From Caloranaerobacter ferrireducens (GTDB lineage Bacteria; Bacillota; Clostridia; Tissierellales; Thermohalobacteraceae), in the NCBI RefSeq assembly GCF_001730685.1, contig NZ_MDJR01000001.1:682001-746000 (forward strand): DNA of 64,000 nucleotides, read 5' to 3'. The translations under genes were made by a program, and so were the position numbers. This document shows positions 1 through 8,277 of the stretch, one piece after another. The first letter of the stretch is position 1. Every line of letters begins with the position of its first letter. The notes beneath the pieces were generated by a model. That model saw only the letters and a program-made list of their open reading frames with translations. It searched no databases and was not told the DNA's origin.

Positions 1-1040
1 CAATTGATGAAGCTAGAGAAAAGGTTGCTAAAATAATAGGCGCTAAATCTAAAGAAATTTATTTTACAAGTGGAGGTTCAGAATCTGATAACTGGGCTAT
101 TAAAGGAGTTGCATTTGCAAATAGAGATAAAGGTAATCATATTATAACTAGTAAGATTGAACATCACGCAGTATTACATGCTTGTGAATATTTAGAAAAA
201 CATGGTTTTGAAGTTACTTATTTAGATGTAGACGAATATGGTATAGTTGATTTAGAGCAGCTTAGAAATGCTATAACTGATAAAACTATTTTAATTACCA
301 TTATGTTTGCTAATAATGAGATAGGAACTATACAGCCTATTGAAGAAATAGGTAAAATAGCAAGAGAAAAAGGAGTTTATTTCCACACTGATGCAGTTCA
401 GGCTATAGGTAATATTGAGATTGATGTTAATGAACTTAACGTAGATTTACTTTCTATGTCAGCACATAAATTCTATGGTCCTAAGGGTGTTGGTGTATTG
501 TATATCAGAGAAGGTGTTAAAATCCATCCTTTTGTACATGGTGGTGCTCAAGAAAAAAATAGAAGAGCTGGAACTGAAAATGTTGCAGGAATAGTAGGAT
601 TAGCAAAAGCATTAGAATTAGCTTATGAAAACTTAGAAGAGCATAATAAAAAGCTAATTTATTTAAGAAACAAACTTATTAAAGAGGTTACTAGTAAAAT
701 TGACTATGTAAGATTGAATGGACATCCAGAAAAAAGGTTACCAGGAAATGTGAATTTTTCAATAGAATTTATTGAAGGTGAAGCTTTACTATTGAGTTTA
801 GACATGATGGGAATAGCTGCATCTAGTGGATCTGCTTGTACTTCTGGTTCACTAGATCCATCGCATGTATTACTTGCAATAGGGTTGCCTCATGAAATAG
901 CACATGGTTCACTAAGATTTACATTAGGAGATTTCAATACAGAAGAAGATGTGGACTATGTAGTTGAGAATTTAGTTAAGATTGTAGAAAGATTAAGAGA
1001 AATGTCACCATTGTATGAGAGTGTAAGGGAGGGTAAATAA
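1..1040 (+). CDS. iscS: Cysteine desulfurase (IscS/NifS family), 5' end outside window
   Basis: This PLP enzyme takes sulfur from L-cysteine as a persulfide for Fe-S cluster assembly and tRNA thiolation. The frame is open from base 3, so the N-terminus is missing; about 345 residues are visible of roughly 390 usual in the family. The PLP lysine motif [10 protein letters not shown] is present, as is the active-site cysteine loop [10 protein letters not shown] near the C-terminus. The stop overlaps the iscU start by one base, so the two are translationally coupled. Through iscU and mnmA downstream it would supply both cluster assembly and 2-thiouridine synthesis. A NifS subtype label would fit equally well. 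Confidence 0.95.
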   Translation, partial: IDEAREKVAKIIGAKSKEIYFTSGGSESDNWAIKGVAFANRDKGNHIITSKIEHHAVLHACEYLEKHGFEVTYLDVDEYGIVDLEQLRNAITDKTILITIMFANNEIGTIQPIEEIGKIAREKGVYFHTDAVQAIGNIEIDVNELNVDLLSMSAHKFYGPKGVGVLYIREGVKIHPFVHGGAQEKNRRAGTENVAGIVGLAKALELAYENLEEHNKKLIYLRNKLIKEVTSKIDYVRLNGHPEKRLPGNVNFSIEFIEGEALLLSLDMMGIAASSGSACTSGSLDPSHVLLAIGLPHEIAHGSLRFTLGDFNTEEDVDYVVENLVKIVERLREMSPLYESVREGK

Positions 1041-1465
1041 TGTATTCAGAAAAGGTAATGGATCATTTTATGAATCCTAGAAATGTAGGTGAAATTGAAG
1101 ATGCAGACGGAGTTGGCCAAGTAGGGAATCCTAAATGTGGAGATATAATGAAAATATATTTAAAAATAGAAGATGGTATTATAGTAGATGTTAAATTCAA
1201 AACATTTGGATGTGGTTCTGCAATTGCCTCTTCAAGTATGGCTACTGAATTAATCAAAGGAAAGAGTATTGAGGAAGCAGTTAAATTGACTAATAAAGCT
1301 GTAGCTGAGGCTTTAGATGGACTTCCTCCTGTTAAAATGCATTGTTCAGTTTTAGCTGAACAAGCAATTAAAGCAGCTCTTTTAGATTATGCTAAGAAAA
1401 ATAATATTGTAATAGAGGGTTTAGAGGATTTTAATCCTGATGAAGACCCACATGGACATGAATAA
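1040..1465 (+). CDS. iscU: Fe-S cluster assembly scaffold IscU/NifU
   Basis: Scaffold protein on which new Fe-S clusters are built from sulfur delivered by the desulfurase. It has 141 residues, the usual length of a stand-alone U-type scaffold. The three cluster-ligating cysteines are visible: Cys33 in GNPKCGD, Cys58 in FGCGSA and Cys102 in MHCSVL. The segment LPPVKMHCS carries the LPPVK motif that chaperones recognise in IscU proteins. It starts one base inside the desulfurase stop codon. Its own stop codon lies inside the first arm of a dispersed repeat. Confidence 0.95.
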   Translation: MYSEKVMDHFMNPRNVGEIEDADGVGQVGNPKCGDIMKIYLKIEDGIIVDVKFKTFGCGSAIASSSMATELIKGKSIEEAVKLTNKAVAEALDGLPPVKMHCSVLAEQAIKAALLDYAKKNNIVIEGLEDFNPDEDPHGHE

Positions 1466-1573
1466 AATCTTCATTTTTAACAATTTATAAGGAAGACTTT
1501 ATTGAAATCCATTACGGAAATTATATTTAAAATTATCTATTATATTAATAATGTATATAATTTCCTATGGATT
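1461..1573 (-). repeat. Dispersed two-hairpin repeat, copy 1 (reverse orientation)
   Basis: This 113-bp intergenic element has two inverted repeats. AATAAAATCTTC (1461-1472) pairs with GAAGACTTTATT (1492-1503). AATCCAT... (from 1506) pairs with ...ATGGATT (to 1573) through GGAAATTATAT-type arms. Reversed, it aligns with the copies at 5092-5191 and 62322-62431. The first hairpin begins at the iscU stop codon. The AATCCAT end abuts the A/T tract of the terminator at 1585-1609. It looks like a non-coding MITE-like or structured-RNA element; I do not recognise the family. Confidence 0.75.
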
Positions 1574-1584
1574 ATAAAAAAAAA

Positions 1585-1609
1585 GCTACTGACAAACAGT
1601 AGCTTTTTT
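1585..1609. terminator. Bidirectional intrinsic terminator after iscU
   Basis: GCTACTG pairs with CAGTAGC across a 5-nt loop, with a run of T on the right and a run of A on the left. It can therefore stop transcription in either direction. Confidence 0.85.
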
Positions 1610-1691
1610 CAAAGTCAAGTAATTAGTATACTTTAAAAAATTGAGGCAAAACATATTATTAAACAAAATAGAAGATAGATAGAGGTGGATT

Positions 1692-2786
1692 ATGGAAAAA
1701 AAGAAAGTTGTAATAGGAATGAGTGGTGGTGTTGATAGTTCTGTTGCAGCATATTTACTTAAAGAAATGGGCTATGAAGTAATAGGAGTTACAATGCAGA
1801 TTTGGCAAGAAAAAGACTCATATGTTACAGAAAAAGAAGGAGGATGTTGTTCACTTTCAGCAGTTGAAGATGCAAGAAGAGTTGCTAATTATTTAGGCAT
1901 ACCTTACTATGTTATGAACTTTAAAGACGTTTTTAAAGAAAAAGTTATAAATTATTTTATAGATGAATATGGCAAAGGGAGAACTCCAAATCCTTGTATA
2001 GCTTGTAACAGATTTGTTAAATTTGAAGAATTATTAAGAAGAGCTAAATCACTTGGAGCAGATTATGTTGCAACTGGTCATTATGCTAAAATTGTATATG
2101 ATGAAGAAATAGGCAGATATTTATTAAAGCGATCTGAAGCAGTAGGCAAAGATCAAACTTACGTACTATATAATTTAACGCAGGAGCAATTAAAACATAT
2201 ACTAATGCCTTTGGGTAATATTGGAAATAAAGAAAAGGTTAGAAAAATAGCAAGAGAATTAGGTTTAATTGTGGCTGAAAAGCCAGAAAGTCAAGAAATT
2301 TGCTTCATTGAGGATAATGATTATGGTAAGTTTATAAGAGAAAATGCTAAATATAAAATTAAACCTGGATATTTTGTAGATACTGATGGAAATGTTTTAG
2401 GAAAACATAAAGGAATAACACATTATACAATTGGACAAAGAAAAGGTTTAGGTTTAGCACTTGGAAAACCGGTCTATGTTGTACACATTGATCCTGAAAA
2501 AAATATAGTAGTTGTTGGTGATGCTGAAAAAGTATTTGGTACTGAACTTATTGCAGATGATTTGAATTTTATACCATTTGAAAAACTAACAAAACCATTA
2601 AAAGTTAAGGCTAAAATTCGATATACTGCAAAAGAAACAGATGCTACTATATATCCTATTGAAGAAGATAAAGTTAAAGTTGTGTTTGATGCTCCTGTTA
2701 GAGCTATAACGCCAGGGCAATCTGTTGTATTTTACGATGAAGATATTGTTATTGGCGGTGGAACAATTTTAAAGAAAATATTATAA
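1692..2786 (+). CDS. mnmA: tRNA-uridine 2-sulfurtransferase MnmA
   Basis: Thiolates U34 at C2 in tRNAs for Lys, Glu and Gln, using ATP and sulfur relayed from a cysteine desulfurase. The 364-residue length is normal. The N-terminal PP-loop GMSGGVDSS (residues 9-17) binds ATP. The catalytic pair is Cys105 in NPCIACN and Cys204 in SQEICFI. The gene follows iscS-iscU, which can provide the sulfur. An AGAGGTGG ribosome site lies a few bases before the ATG. A terminator and a repeat separate it from iscU, so it probably has its own promoter. Confidence 0.96.
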   Translation: MEKKKVVIGMSGGVDSSVAAYLLKEMGYEVIGVTMQIWQEKDSYVTEKEGGCCSLSAVEDARRVANYLGIPYYVMNFKDVFKEKVINYFIDEYGKGRTPNPCIACNRFVKFEELLRRAKSLGADYVATGHYAKIVYDEEIGRYLLKRSEAVGKDQTYVLYNLTQEQLKHILMPLGNIGNKEKVRKIARELGLIVAEKPESQEICFIEDNDYGKFIRENAKYKIKPGYFVDTDGNVLGKHKGITHYTIGQRKGLGLALGKPVYVVHIDPEKNIVVVGDAEKVFGTELIADDLNFIPFEKLTKPLKVKAKIRYTAKETDATIYPIEEDKVKVVFDAPVRAITPGQSVVFYDEDIVIGGGTILKKIL

Positions 2787-2843
2787 ATGAATTGTGGAAT
2801 AATAATTATATAAGAAATAAATTTATGAAGTGAGGTCTTTTTT

Positions 2844-3383
2844 GTGAAAAAAGCCAGCGAATTTATTGGGTTACCTGTAATGAGCAAAGTTTCTGGAAAG
2901 AAAATAGCTGTAATAAAAGATCTAGTTTTTTCAAGAAATAAGTTTAGAATTCTGGCTTTGGTGACATATGAAGGTAGTGTTTTTAAAGAAGCGAAAATAA
3001 TAAGATATAAAAATGTAATAAGTGTTGGAAAAGATGCTATTATAGTTAATAAAGAAAATGTTATTGAATCCGCAGCAAATATACCTGAGATTTTTCAATT
3101 AATAAAAGAAAAGAAAAAAATAATAGGTGAGGATGTAATAACAGAAACTGGAGAAAACATAGGGATAATAAAAGATATATTAATAGACGAAGACAATGGA
3201 AAAGTATTAGGGTTTATTTTATCTGATGGTTTGATTCAAGATATTATGGATGGTAGGAATGTACTACCTTATATATATGGTATTACATTTGGTAAAGATG
3301 CCTTGATGATTTCAAATGAGATTAAAACAGAGTTTGATAAAAATAAGGAATATTTCAAAAAACTGCTAGAATTAGAACAGTAA
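2844..3383 (+). CDS. PRC-barrel domain protein
   Basis: 179 residues containing two tandem PRC-barrel-like halves (about residues 5-75 and 90-165). The second half has the typical stretch TGENIGIIKDILIDEDNGKV. PRC barrels occur in RNA-processing and photosynthetic proteins, and stand-alone Firmicute versions such as YlmC or YrrD types have poorly defined roles. The start is GTG at 2844, preceded by GTGAGG. No signal peptide or membrane segment is visible. The gene sits between mnmA and a small membrane-protein gene. The fold assignment is fairly sure; the function is unknown. Confidence 0.75.
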   Translation: MKKASEFIGLPVMSKVSGKKIAVIKDLVFSRNKFRILALVTYEGSVFKEAKIIRYKNVISVGKDAIIVNKENVIESAANIPEIFQLIKEKKKIIGEDVITETGENIGIIKDILIDEDNGKVLGFILSDGLIQDIMDGRNVLPYIYGITFGKDALMISNEIKTEFDKNKEYFKKLLELEQ

Positions 3384-3426
3384 AAGAGTAATAAACTAAC
3401 TATAAATAGTTAAAGGAGTGTGTAAA

Positions 3427-3588
3427 ATGAAAGGTAGATTTGTGAAAGGAGTTATCACTGGTAGTATAATTGGTGCTACAGCAGGAATGTATGCTGCAAG
3501 CAGAATGACTCCTAGACAAAGAAAAAGACTAATGAAAACAGGCAAAAAAATGCTTTTTACTATGATGGATAATATGGGGTGGTTTTAA
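3427..3588 (+). CDS. Small 53-residue glycine-rich membrane protein
   Basis: An ATG at 3427 follows AAAGGAGTGTG with good spacing. It opens a 53-codon frame ending in TAA at 3588. The N-terminal half is a short hydrophobic, Gly/Ala-rich helix (GVITGSIIGATAGMYAAS). It is followed by a basic stretch (RQRKRL) and a C-terminal MDNMGWF. This layout resembles the small YtxH-like or DUF3918-like membrane proteins of Firmicutes, but I cannot place it in a named family. It lies between the PRC-barrel gene and the AI-2E permease gene, with a hairpin directly after it. Confidence 0.7.
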   Translation: MKGRFVKGVITGSIIGATAGMYAASRMTPRQRKRLMKTGKKMLFTMMDNMGWF

Positions 3589-3590
3589 AT

Positions 3591-3612
3591 AAGGCAGCTT
3601 TGCTGCCTTTAT
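3591..3612 (+). terminator. Hairpin after the 53-residue gene
   Basis: AAGGCAGC pairs with GCTGCCTT across a 3-nt loop, then TATATATA. The tail is poor in T, so this is a weak terminator or a processing/stability hairpin. Confidence 0.5.
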
Positions 3613-3630
3613 ATATATGAGGAGGTTATT

Positions 3631-4809
3631 ATGCAAAATTTAGCTAATTTTATCATTTATTTAAAAGAAATTTTTATTGTATGTTTATTAGGACTTATAA
3701 TTTACTTTTTAGTTAATATCGGGAATAAATATGTAGAATCAACTAAACGGATCTCAATCTCAAAAAGAAAAATTATTAAACTTATAACTACTTTATTAAT
3801 AATTACTCTTATTTACATAATTTATAAAATCGCCAAAGATGTAACTGGATTGTTTATGCCATTTATTTTAGCAATAGGGTTTTCATATCTTTTGAATCCT
3901 TTAGTCAATAGCCTGGAGAAAAGAAGGATACCACGAACTTTAGGAGTACTTCTAGTATATTTAATTTTAATAGGATTTATACTTGTTATTTCTTTTTCTA
4001 TATTTCCTAAACTTACAAGTGAATTTAAGAAATTAATTGATATTTTGCCTAACTTTTTTAATAATGCTTATAGATTTTTTAATGAACTTTATATAAAATA
4101 TTCAAGGAATATCGAAAATTTACCACCTGAATTACAAAGTATAAACGAGGTAGTTAAGTCAAATCTTGATAGAATACAAATTACTATAATAAATTCTTTG
4201 AAAAGCTTTACAAATTCTATTATGCAGGTTTTTTCAAAGGCATTTAGTTTAATTTTAATTCCAATTTTAACTTTTTATTTTTTAAAAGATAAAGATTACT
4301 TTAAGAAAAAAATAATTTTACTTATTCCAAAGGTGTATAGGCATGATGTTTTATGTGTATTTAGAGAGATTGATGTGATATTAGGAAAGTTTATTAGAGG
4401 GCAACTCATTGTTGCGGCTTTTGTTGGAGTAGCTACAACAATTGGACTATTAATTTTAGGAATTGATTTTGCATTGATAATAGGAATAATAGCTGGTATA
4501 GCTAATATTATACCTTATTTTGGGCCTATAATAGGGATAATACCTGCACTTATATTTGCACTAATGGAAAGCCCTCTAAAAGCTTTATGGGTCATTGTTT
4601 TGTTTGTTATAATTCAACAAGTTGAAAGTGGAATAATTTCTCCTAAGATTGTAGGTGAAAGTGTTGGACTACATCCTGTGATAGTAATCTTTTCATTATT
4701 ACTTGGAGGTAGTTATTTTGGAATATGGGGACTTTTATTAGCTGTTCCTGTTGCAGCAGTATTTAAGATAGTAATAAACTTTATAATTAATAAACTTATT
4801 AGATTATAG
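3631..4809 (+). CDS. AI-2E family transporter (PerM/YdiK-like permease)
   Basis: 392-residue polytopic membrane protein. Hydrophobic segments lie near residues 10-28, 47-66, 72-90, 103-125, 203-218, 255-305 and 310-380. The C-terminal block with IIPYFGPIIGIIPA and GLLLAVPVAA is characteristic of the AI-2E transporter (formerly UPF0118) family. Members export small molecules or ions; the substrate cannot be read from sequence. The extra N-terminal helix before the core is common in Firmicute versions. GAGGAGG precedes the ATG. In many clostridia a gene of this family lies just upstream of alaS, as here. Confidence 0.88.
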   Translation: MQNLANFIIYLKEIFIVCLLGLIIYFLVNIGNKYVESTKRISISKRKIIKLITTLLIITLIYIIYKIAKDVTGLFMPFILAIGFSYLLNPLVNSLEKRRIPRTLGVLLVYLILIGFILVISFSIFPKLTSEFKKLIDILPNFFNNAYRFFNELYIKYSRNIENLPPELQSINEVVKSNLDRIQITIINSLKSFTNSIMQVFSKAFSLILIPILTFYFLKDKDYFKKKIILLIPKVYRHDVLCVFREIDVILGKFIRGQLIVAAFVGVATTIGLLILGIDFALIIGIIAGIANIIPYFGPIIGIIPALIFALMESPLKALWVIVLFVIIQQVESGIISPKIVGESVGLHPVIVIFSLLLGGSYFGIWGLLLAVPVAAVFKIVINFIINKLIRL

Positions 4810-4815
4810 ATGATA

Positions 4816-4844
4816 TTGACAAGAATAAATATTTTATTTATAAT
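4816..4844 (+). promoter_or_regulatory. Sigma-A promoter for the alaS T-box leader
   Basis: TTGACA (4816-4821) and TATAAT (4839-4844) are separated by 17 bp, a perfect consensus match. The expected start, near 4851, lies just before the T-box stem I. Confidence 0.88.
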
Positions 4845-4854
4845 CCTTATTAAA

Positions 4855-5089
4855 GAAAATATTGTTAACAGCGATGATAGGGAGTAGTAAGTATTACGAG
4901 TCTTATAGAGAGAATACCCATGGCTGGAAGGTATTTAGACGAGTGTACTGAAGCAGCCCTTAAGTTGAGACTTTGAAACTATAGTAGAGGTCTACGGTTA
5001 TGCCGTTATCATACATGAGTGACTTTATAGTAAGTAGGGTGGTACCGCGGGTTCTTCTCTCGTCCCTAATTTAAGGGGCGAGTTTTTTT
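4855..5089 (+). promoter_or_regulatory. T-box riboswitch controlling alaS
   Basis: The leader holds the hallmark T-box sequence AGGGTGGTACCGCGG at 5036-5050. It is followed by an intrinsic terminator: CTCGTCCCT (5059-5067) pairs with AGGGGCGAG (5074-5082), then seven T. Upstream stem I elements AGAGAG and GGCTGGAAGG are visible. The specifier is probably the Ala codon GCA at 4953-4955, in CTGAAGCAGCC. Uncharged tRNA-Ala would stabilise the antiterminator and let transcription reach alaS. The specifier position is my reading by analogy with other T-boxes. Confidence 0.93.
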
Positions 5090-5091
5090 AT

Positions 5092-5191
5092 AATCCATAA
5101 ACGGAAATTATATTATTAATTAGTAATATAATTTCCGTTTATGGATTTCAACAAAATCATTCTTATAATTTATTTAAATCAAAATTTTGTT
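5092..5191 (+). repeat. Dispersed two-hairpin repeat, copy 2 (in alaS leader)
   Basis: Hairpin 1 is a perfect 24-bp inverted repeat: arms 5092-5115 and 5124-5147, 8-nt loop, ends AATCCATAAACGG and CCGTTTATGGATT. Hairpin 2 joins AACAAAAT (5150-5157) with ATTTTGTT (5184-5191). It starts two bases after the T-tract of the T-box terminator. It will be transcribed only when the T-box reads through, and it sits 57 bases before the alaS start codon. Confidence 0.85.
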
Positions 5192-5248
5192 CTAATACAT
5201 AAGGAGATTATAGTAAATAATATAAAATTTAAAGAAAGGGTGAATTAA

Positions 5249-7885
5249 ATGAAAAAATTAGGTTTGCATGAAATACGTAGTGAGTTTTTAGATTTTTTTA
5301 AAGAAAAAGAACATCTTGTAGTACCAAGTTATTCATTAATTCCTAAAAATGATAAAAGTTTACTGCTTATAAACGCTGGAATGGCACCTTTAAAACCATA
5401 TTTTGTGGGTAAGGAAGAACCACCAAGAAAAAGAATGTCAACTTGTCAAAAATGTGTTAGAACTGGTGATATAGAAAATGTTGGTAAAACAGATAGACAT
5501 GCAACTTTCTTTGAAATGTTAGGAAACTTCTCATTTGGAGATTATTTCAAAGAAGAAGCAATTAAATGGGCATGGGAATTTATAACTGAGAGACTACAAA
5601 TACCTAAAGACAAATTGTGGGTATCAGTTTACTATAAAGATGATGAAGCTTTTGAAATATGGAATAAAATAATAGGTATTGACAGTAATAGAATAGTTAG
5701 ATTAGGTAAAGAAGATAATTTTTGGGAATTAGAGGTTGGACCTTGTGGTCCTTGTTCTGAAATCTATATAGATAGAGGAGAAAAGTATGGTTGTGGTAAA
5801 GATGATTGTAAACCTGGATGCGATTGTGATAGATATGTAGAAGTTTGGAATTTAGTGTTTTCACAATTTGATAAAGACGAGAATGGTAATTACAACGATT
5901 TACCAAACCCTAACATAGATACTGGTATGGGTCTTGAAAGAATAACAGCAGTAATTCAAGAAGCAAATAATATTTTTGAAATTGAACCAATCAAAAGTAT
6001 ATTAAATAAAGTAGAAGAAATAAGTGGAGTGGTTTACGGAAAGGATTATAAGAATGATACATCAATAAGGGTAATTACTGACCATATAAGAGCTATTACT
6101 TTCTTGGTAGGAGATGGTGTATTACCAAGTAATGAAGGAAGAGGCTATGTTTTAAGAAGATTAATTAGAAGAGCTGCTCGTCATGGAAAATTATTAGGAA
6201 TAAATGAAAAGTTCTTGAGTAGATTATCTAGTGTGGTCATCGAAAATTGGAAAGTGGTTTATCCGGAATTAAAAGAAAGACAGGTTCAGATTAAGAATGT
6301 AATTGATATAGAAGAAGATAAGTTTAATGAAACGATTGATCAAGGTATTAATATTTTAAGAGAATATATTGAAAAGATTAAAAATAGAGGAGAAACTAAA
6401 TTAGATGGAGAAAGTGCATTTAAATTATATGACACATATGGTTTTCCATTAGATTTAACTAAGGAAATATTGGCAGAAGAAGGTTTAACAGTAGATGAAA
6501 TAGGATTTAACAGAGAAATGGATAAACAACGAGAAAGAGCGAGAAAGGCAAGAGCTGAGAAGGATAGTCAAGCTTGGGATATAGATATAGAAGGATTTGA
6601 TATTAATAAAGATAAAACTGTTTTTAAAGGATACAGTAATCTTAGATTAGAAACAGAAATTTTAAGCATTATTAAAGATAATAAGGTAGTCAAAAAACTT
6701 GAAAAAGGGCAAGAAGGTATTTTAGTTTTAAAAGAAACACCTTTTTATCCTGAAAGTGGAGGACAGGTTGGAGATAAAGGTAAATTATTAAGTAATAATT
6801 TTAAATGTGAGGTTTTTGACACCAAGAAAGGTAGCAAAGGTGTTATTCTTCATAAAGTTATTGTAAAAGATGGCGAAGTTTTTGAGGGAGATAAAGTAGA
6901 AGCTATTGTAAATGAGAAAGAGAGATTAGATGCTGCAAGAAATCATTCAGCTACACATCTTTTACACAGAGCACTAAAAGATATTATAGGTGAACATGTA
7001 AATCAAGCTGGGTCCTTAGTACAATCTGATAGATTAAGATTTGACTTTACACATTTTGAAGGTTTAAATAAAAATACACTTGAAGAAATAGAAAAATTAG
7101 TTAATGAGAAGATATTGCAGTCATTAAATGTAGAAACTTTTGAGGTTTCTTTAGATGAAGCTATAAAAATGGGAGCAGTAGCTTTATTTGATGAAAAATA
7201 TGGTGAAAAAGTTAGAGTTGTGAAAATGGGTGATTATTCTCTGGAATTATGTGGTGGTACTCATATTAATAATACAAGCCAAATTGGTATGTTTAAAATT
7301 GTAAGTGAAAGTGGAGTAGCATCTGGTATAAGAAGAATAGAAGCAATAACAGGTATAAAAGTTTTTGAATATCTAAATAATATGGAAAAGAAAATGAATT
7401 CATTAACAGAGGTGCTTAAAACAAATAAAAAAGAAATTATAGATAAAGCAAAAGCTTTAATTGAAGAAAACAAATTATTGGAAAAAGAAATTAATAATCT
7501 TAAATCAAAAATAGCAAGTTCAAAAGTAAATGACATCATTAATGAAAAAATTGAAGTTAATGGACAGAATTTGATAGTTAAAAGAATAGACGATATGGGT
7601 ATAAATGAATTAAGACAATTAGGTGATAGAATTAAAGATAAAATGAACTCCGTTTTAGTTGTTTTAGGTTCAGTTAAAAATGGTAAAATTTCATTTGTTG
7701 CTATGGCTACAAAGGATTTAGTTTCAAAAGGAATACATGCAGGAAATATAATTAGAGAAGTGGCAAAAGAAACTGGTGGAGGCGGAGGTGGTAGACCAGA
7801 TATGGCTCAAGCAGGCGGAAAGGATATATCTAAAATAGATATTGCTTTATCAAAGGTGGTAGATATAGTAAAAGAACAATTATAA
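5249..7885 (+). CDS. alaS: Alanyl-tRNA synthetase
   Basis: Charges tRNA-Ala with alanine; class II synthetase. The 878 residues cover the catalytic core (N-terminal, with TFFEMLGNFSFGDYF), the tRNA-binding region, the editing domain with zinc-binding motifs HSATHLLH and CGGTH, and the C-Ala domain ending in the glycine-rich GGGGGGRPDMAQAGG. An unusual Cys-rich stretch, YGCGKDDCKPGCDCDR, follows the motif 2 region; a similar short insert occurs in many clostridial AlaRS. AAAGGGTG precedes the ATG. Expression is governed by the T-box, with the repeat element between leader and gene. Confidence 0.98.
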   Translation: MKKLGLHEIRSEFLDFFKEKEHLVVPSYSLIPKNDKSLLLINAGMAPLKPYFVGKEEPPRKRMSTCQKCVRTGDIENVGKTDRHATFFEMLGNFSFGDYFKEEAIKWAWEFITERLQIPKDKLWVSVYYKDDEAFEIWNKIIGIDSNRIVRLGKEDNFWELEVGPCGPCSEIYIDRGEKYGCGKDDCKPGCDCDRYVEVWNLVFSQFDKDENGNYNDLPNPNIDTGMGLERITAVIQEANNIFEIEPIKSILNKVEEISGVVYGKDYKNDTSIRVITDHIRAITFLVGDGVLPSNEGRGYVLRRLIRRAARHGKLLGINEKFLSRLSSVVIENWKVVYPELKERQVQIKNVIDIEEDKFNETIDQGINILREYIEKIKNRGETKLDGESAFKLYDTYGFPLDLTKEILAEEGLTVDEIGFNREMDKQRERARKARAEKDSQAWDIDIEGFDINKDKTVFKGYSNLRLETEILSIIKDNKVVKKLEKGQEGILVLKETPFYPESGGQVGDKGKLLSNNFKCEVFDTKKGSKGVILHKVIVKDGEVFEGDKVEAIVNEKERLDAARNHSATHLLHRALKDIIGEHVNQAGSLVQSDRLRFDFTHFEGLNKNTLEEIEKLVNEKILQSLNVETFEVSLDEAIKMGAVALFDEKYGEKVRVVKMGDYSLELCGGTHINNTSQIGMFKIVSESGVASGIRRIEAITGIKVFEYLNNMEKKMNSLTEVLKTNKKEIIDKAKALIEENKLLEKEINNLKSKIASSKVNDIINEKIEVNGQNLIVKRIDDMGINELRQLGDRIKDKMNSVLVVLGSVKNGKISFVAMATKDLVSKGIHAGNIIREVAKETGGGGGGRPDMAQAGGKDISKIDIALSKVVDIVKEQL

Positions 7886-7904
7886 CATTTTTTAGGTATG
7901 TACT

Positions 7905-7929
7905 CCTGACCCTTTATGGGTCAGGTTTT
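7905..7929 (+). terminator. Intrinsic terminator of alaS
   Basis: CCTGACCC pairs with GGGTCAGG around a TTTAT loop, followed by TTTTC. Confidence 0.85.
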
Positions 7930-8007
7930 CACCCTAGTAATTATAAATTTAAAGGAATATGTATATAATTGTAGAATATATGATATAAATAAAAGGGAGG
8001 TGCTGTT

Positions 8008-8262
8008 GTGAAAGAAATAATAAATCATACTGTAAAGTTTAACGTAGAAAAGGAGAATATTACTGAAGCTAGAAAAATAATTGTAAGTGTATACAATGCC
8101 CTAAAAGAGAAGGGATATAATCCAATAAATCAAATGGTAGGTTATATTCTTTCTGGTGATCCAACTTATATTACAAGTCATAAAAATGCAAGAACTTTAA
8201 TTAGAAAGCTAGAAAGAGATGAACTGTTAGAAGAATTATTAAGAAACTATTTAGAAAACTAA
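8008..8262 (+). CDS. ireB: IreB family regulatory phosphoprotein (UPF0297)
   Basis: 84-residue cytoplasmic protein of the UPF0297/YrzL family. In Enterococcus it is IreB, a substrate of the PASTA kinase IreK that tunes cell-wall stress responses. The conserved stretches [19 protein letters not shown] and [13 protein letters not shown] are intact. The start is GTG at 8008 behind GGGAGGTG. The gene lies between alaS and ruvX, the standard Firmicute position, although here two extra genes come before ruvX. Kinase regulation is inferred from the family. Confidence 0.93.
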   Translation: MKEIINHTVKFNVEKENITEARKIIVSVYNALKEKGYNPINQMVGYILSGDPTYITSHKNARTLIRKLERDELLEELLRNYLEN

Positions 8263-8277
8263 AATGGAGCGATTGCT

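Noticed and set aside
1461-1573. The repeat as a plain terminator hairpin
   Set aside because: A separate G/C-stemmed terminator lies next to each copy, and the same two-hairpin sequence recurs at three loci in both orientations.
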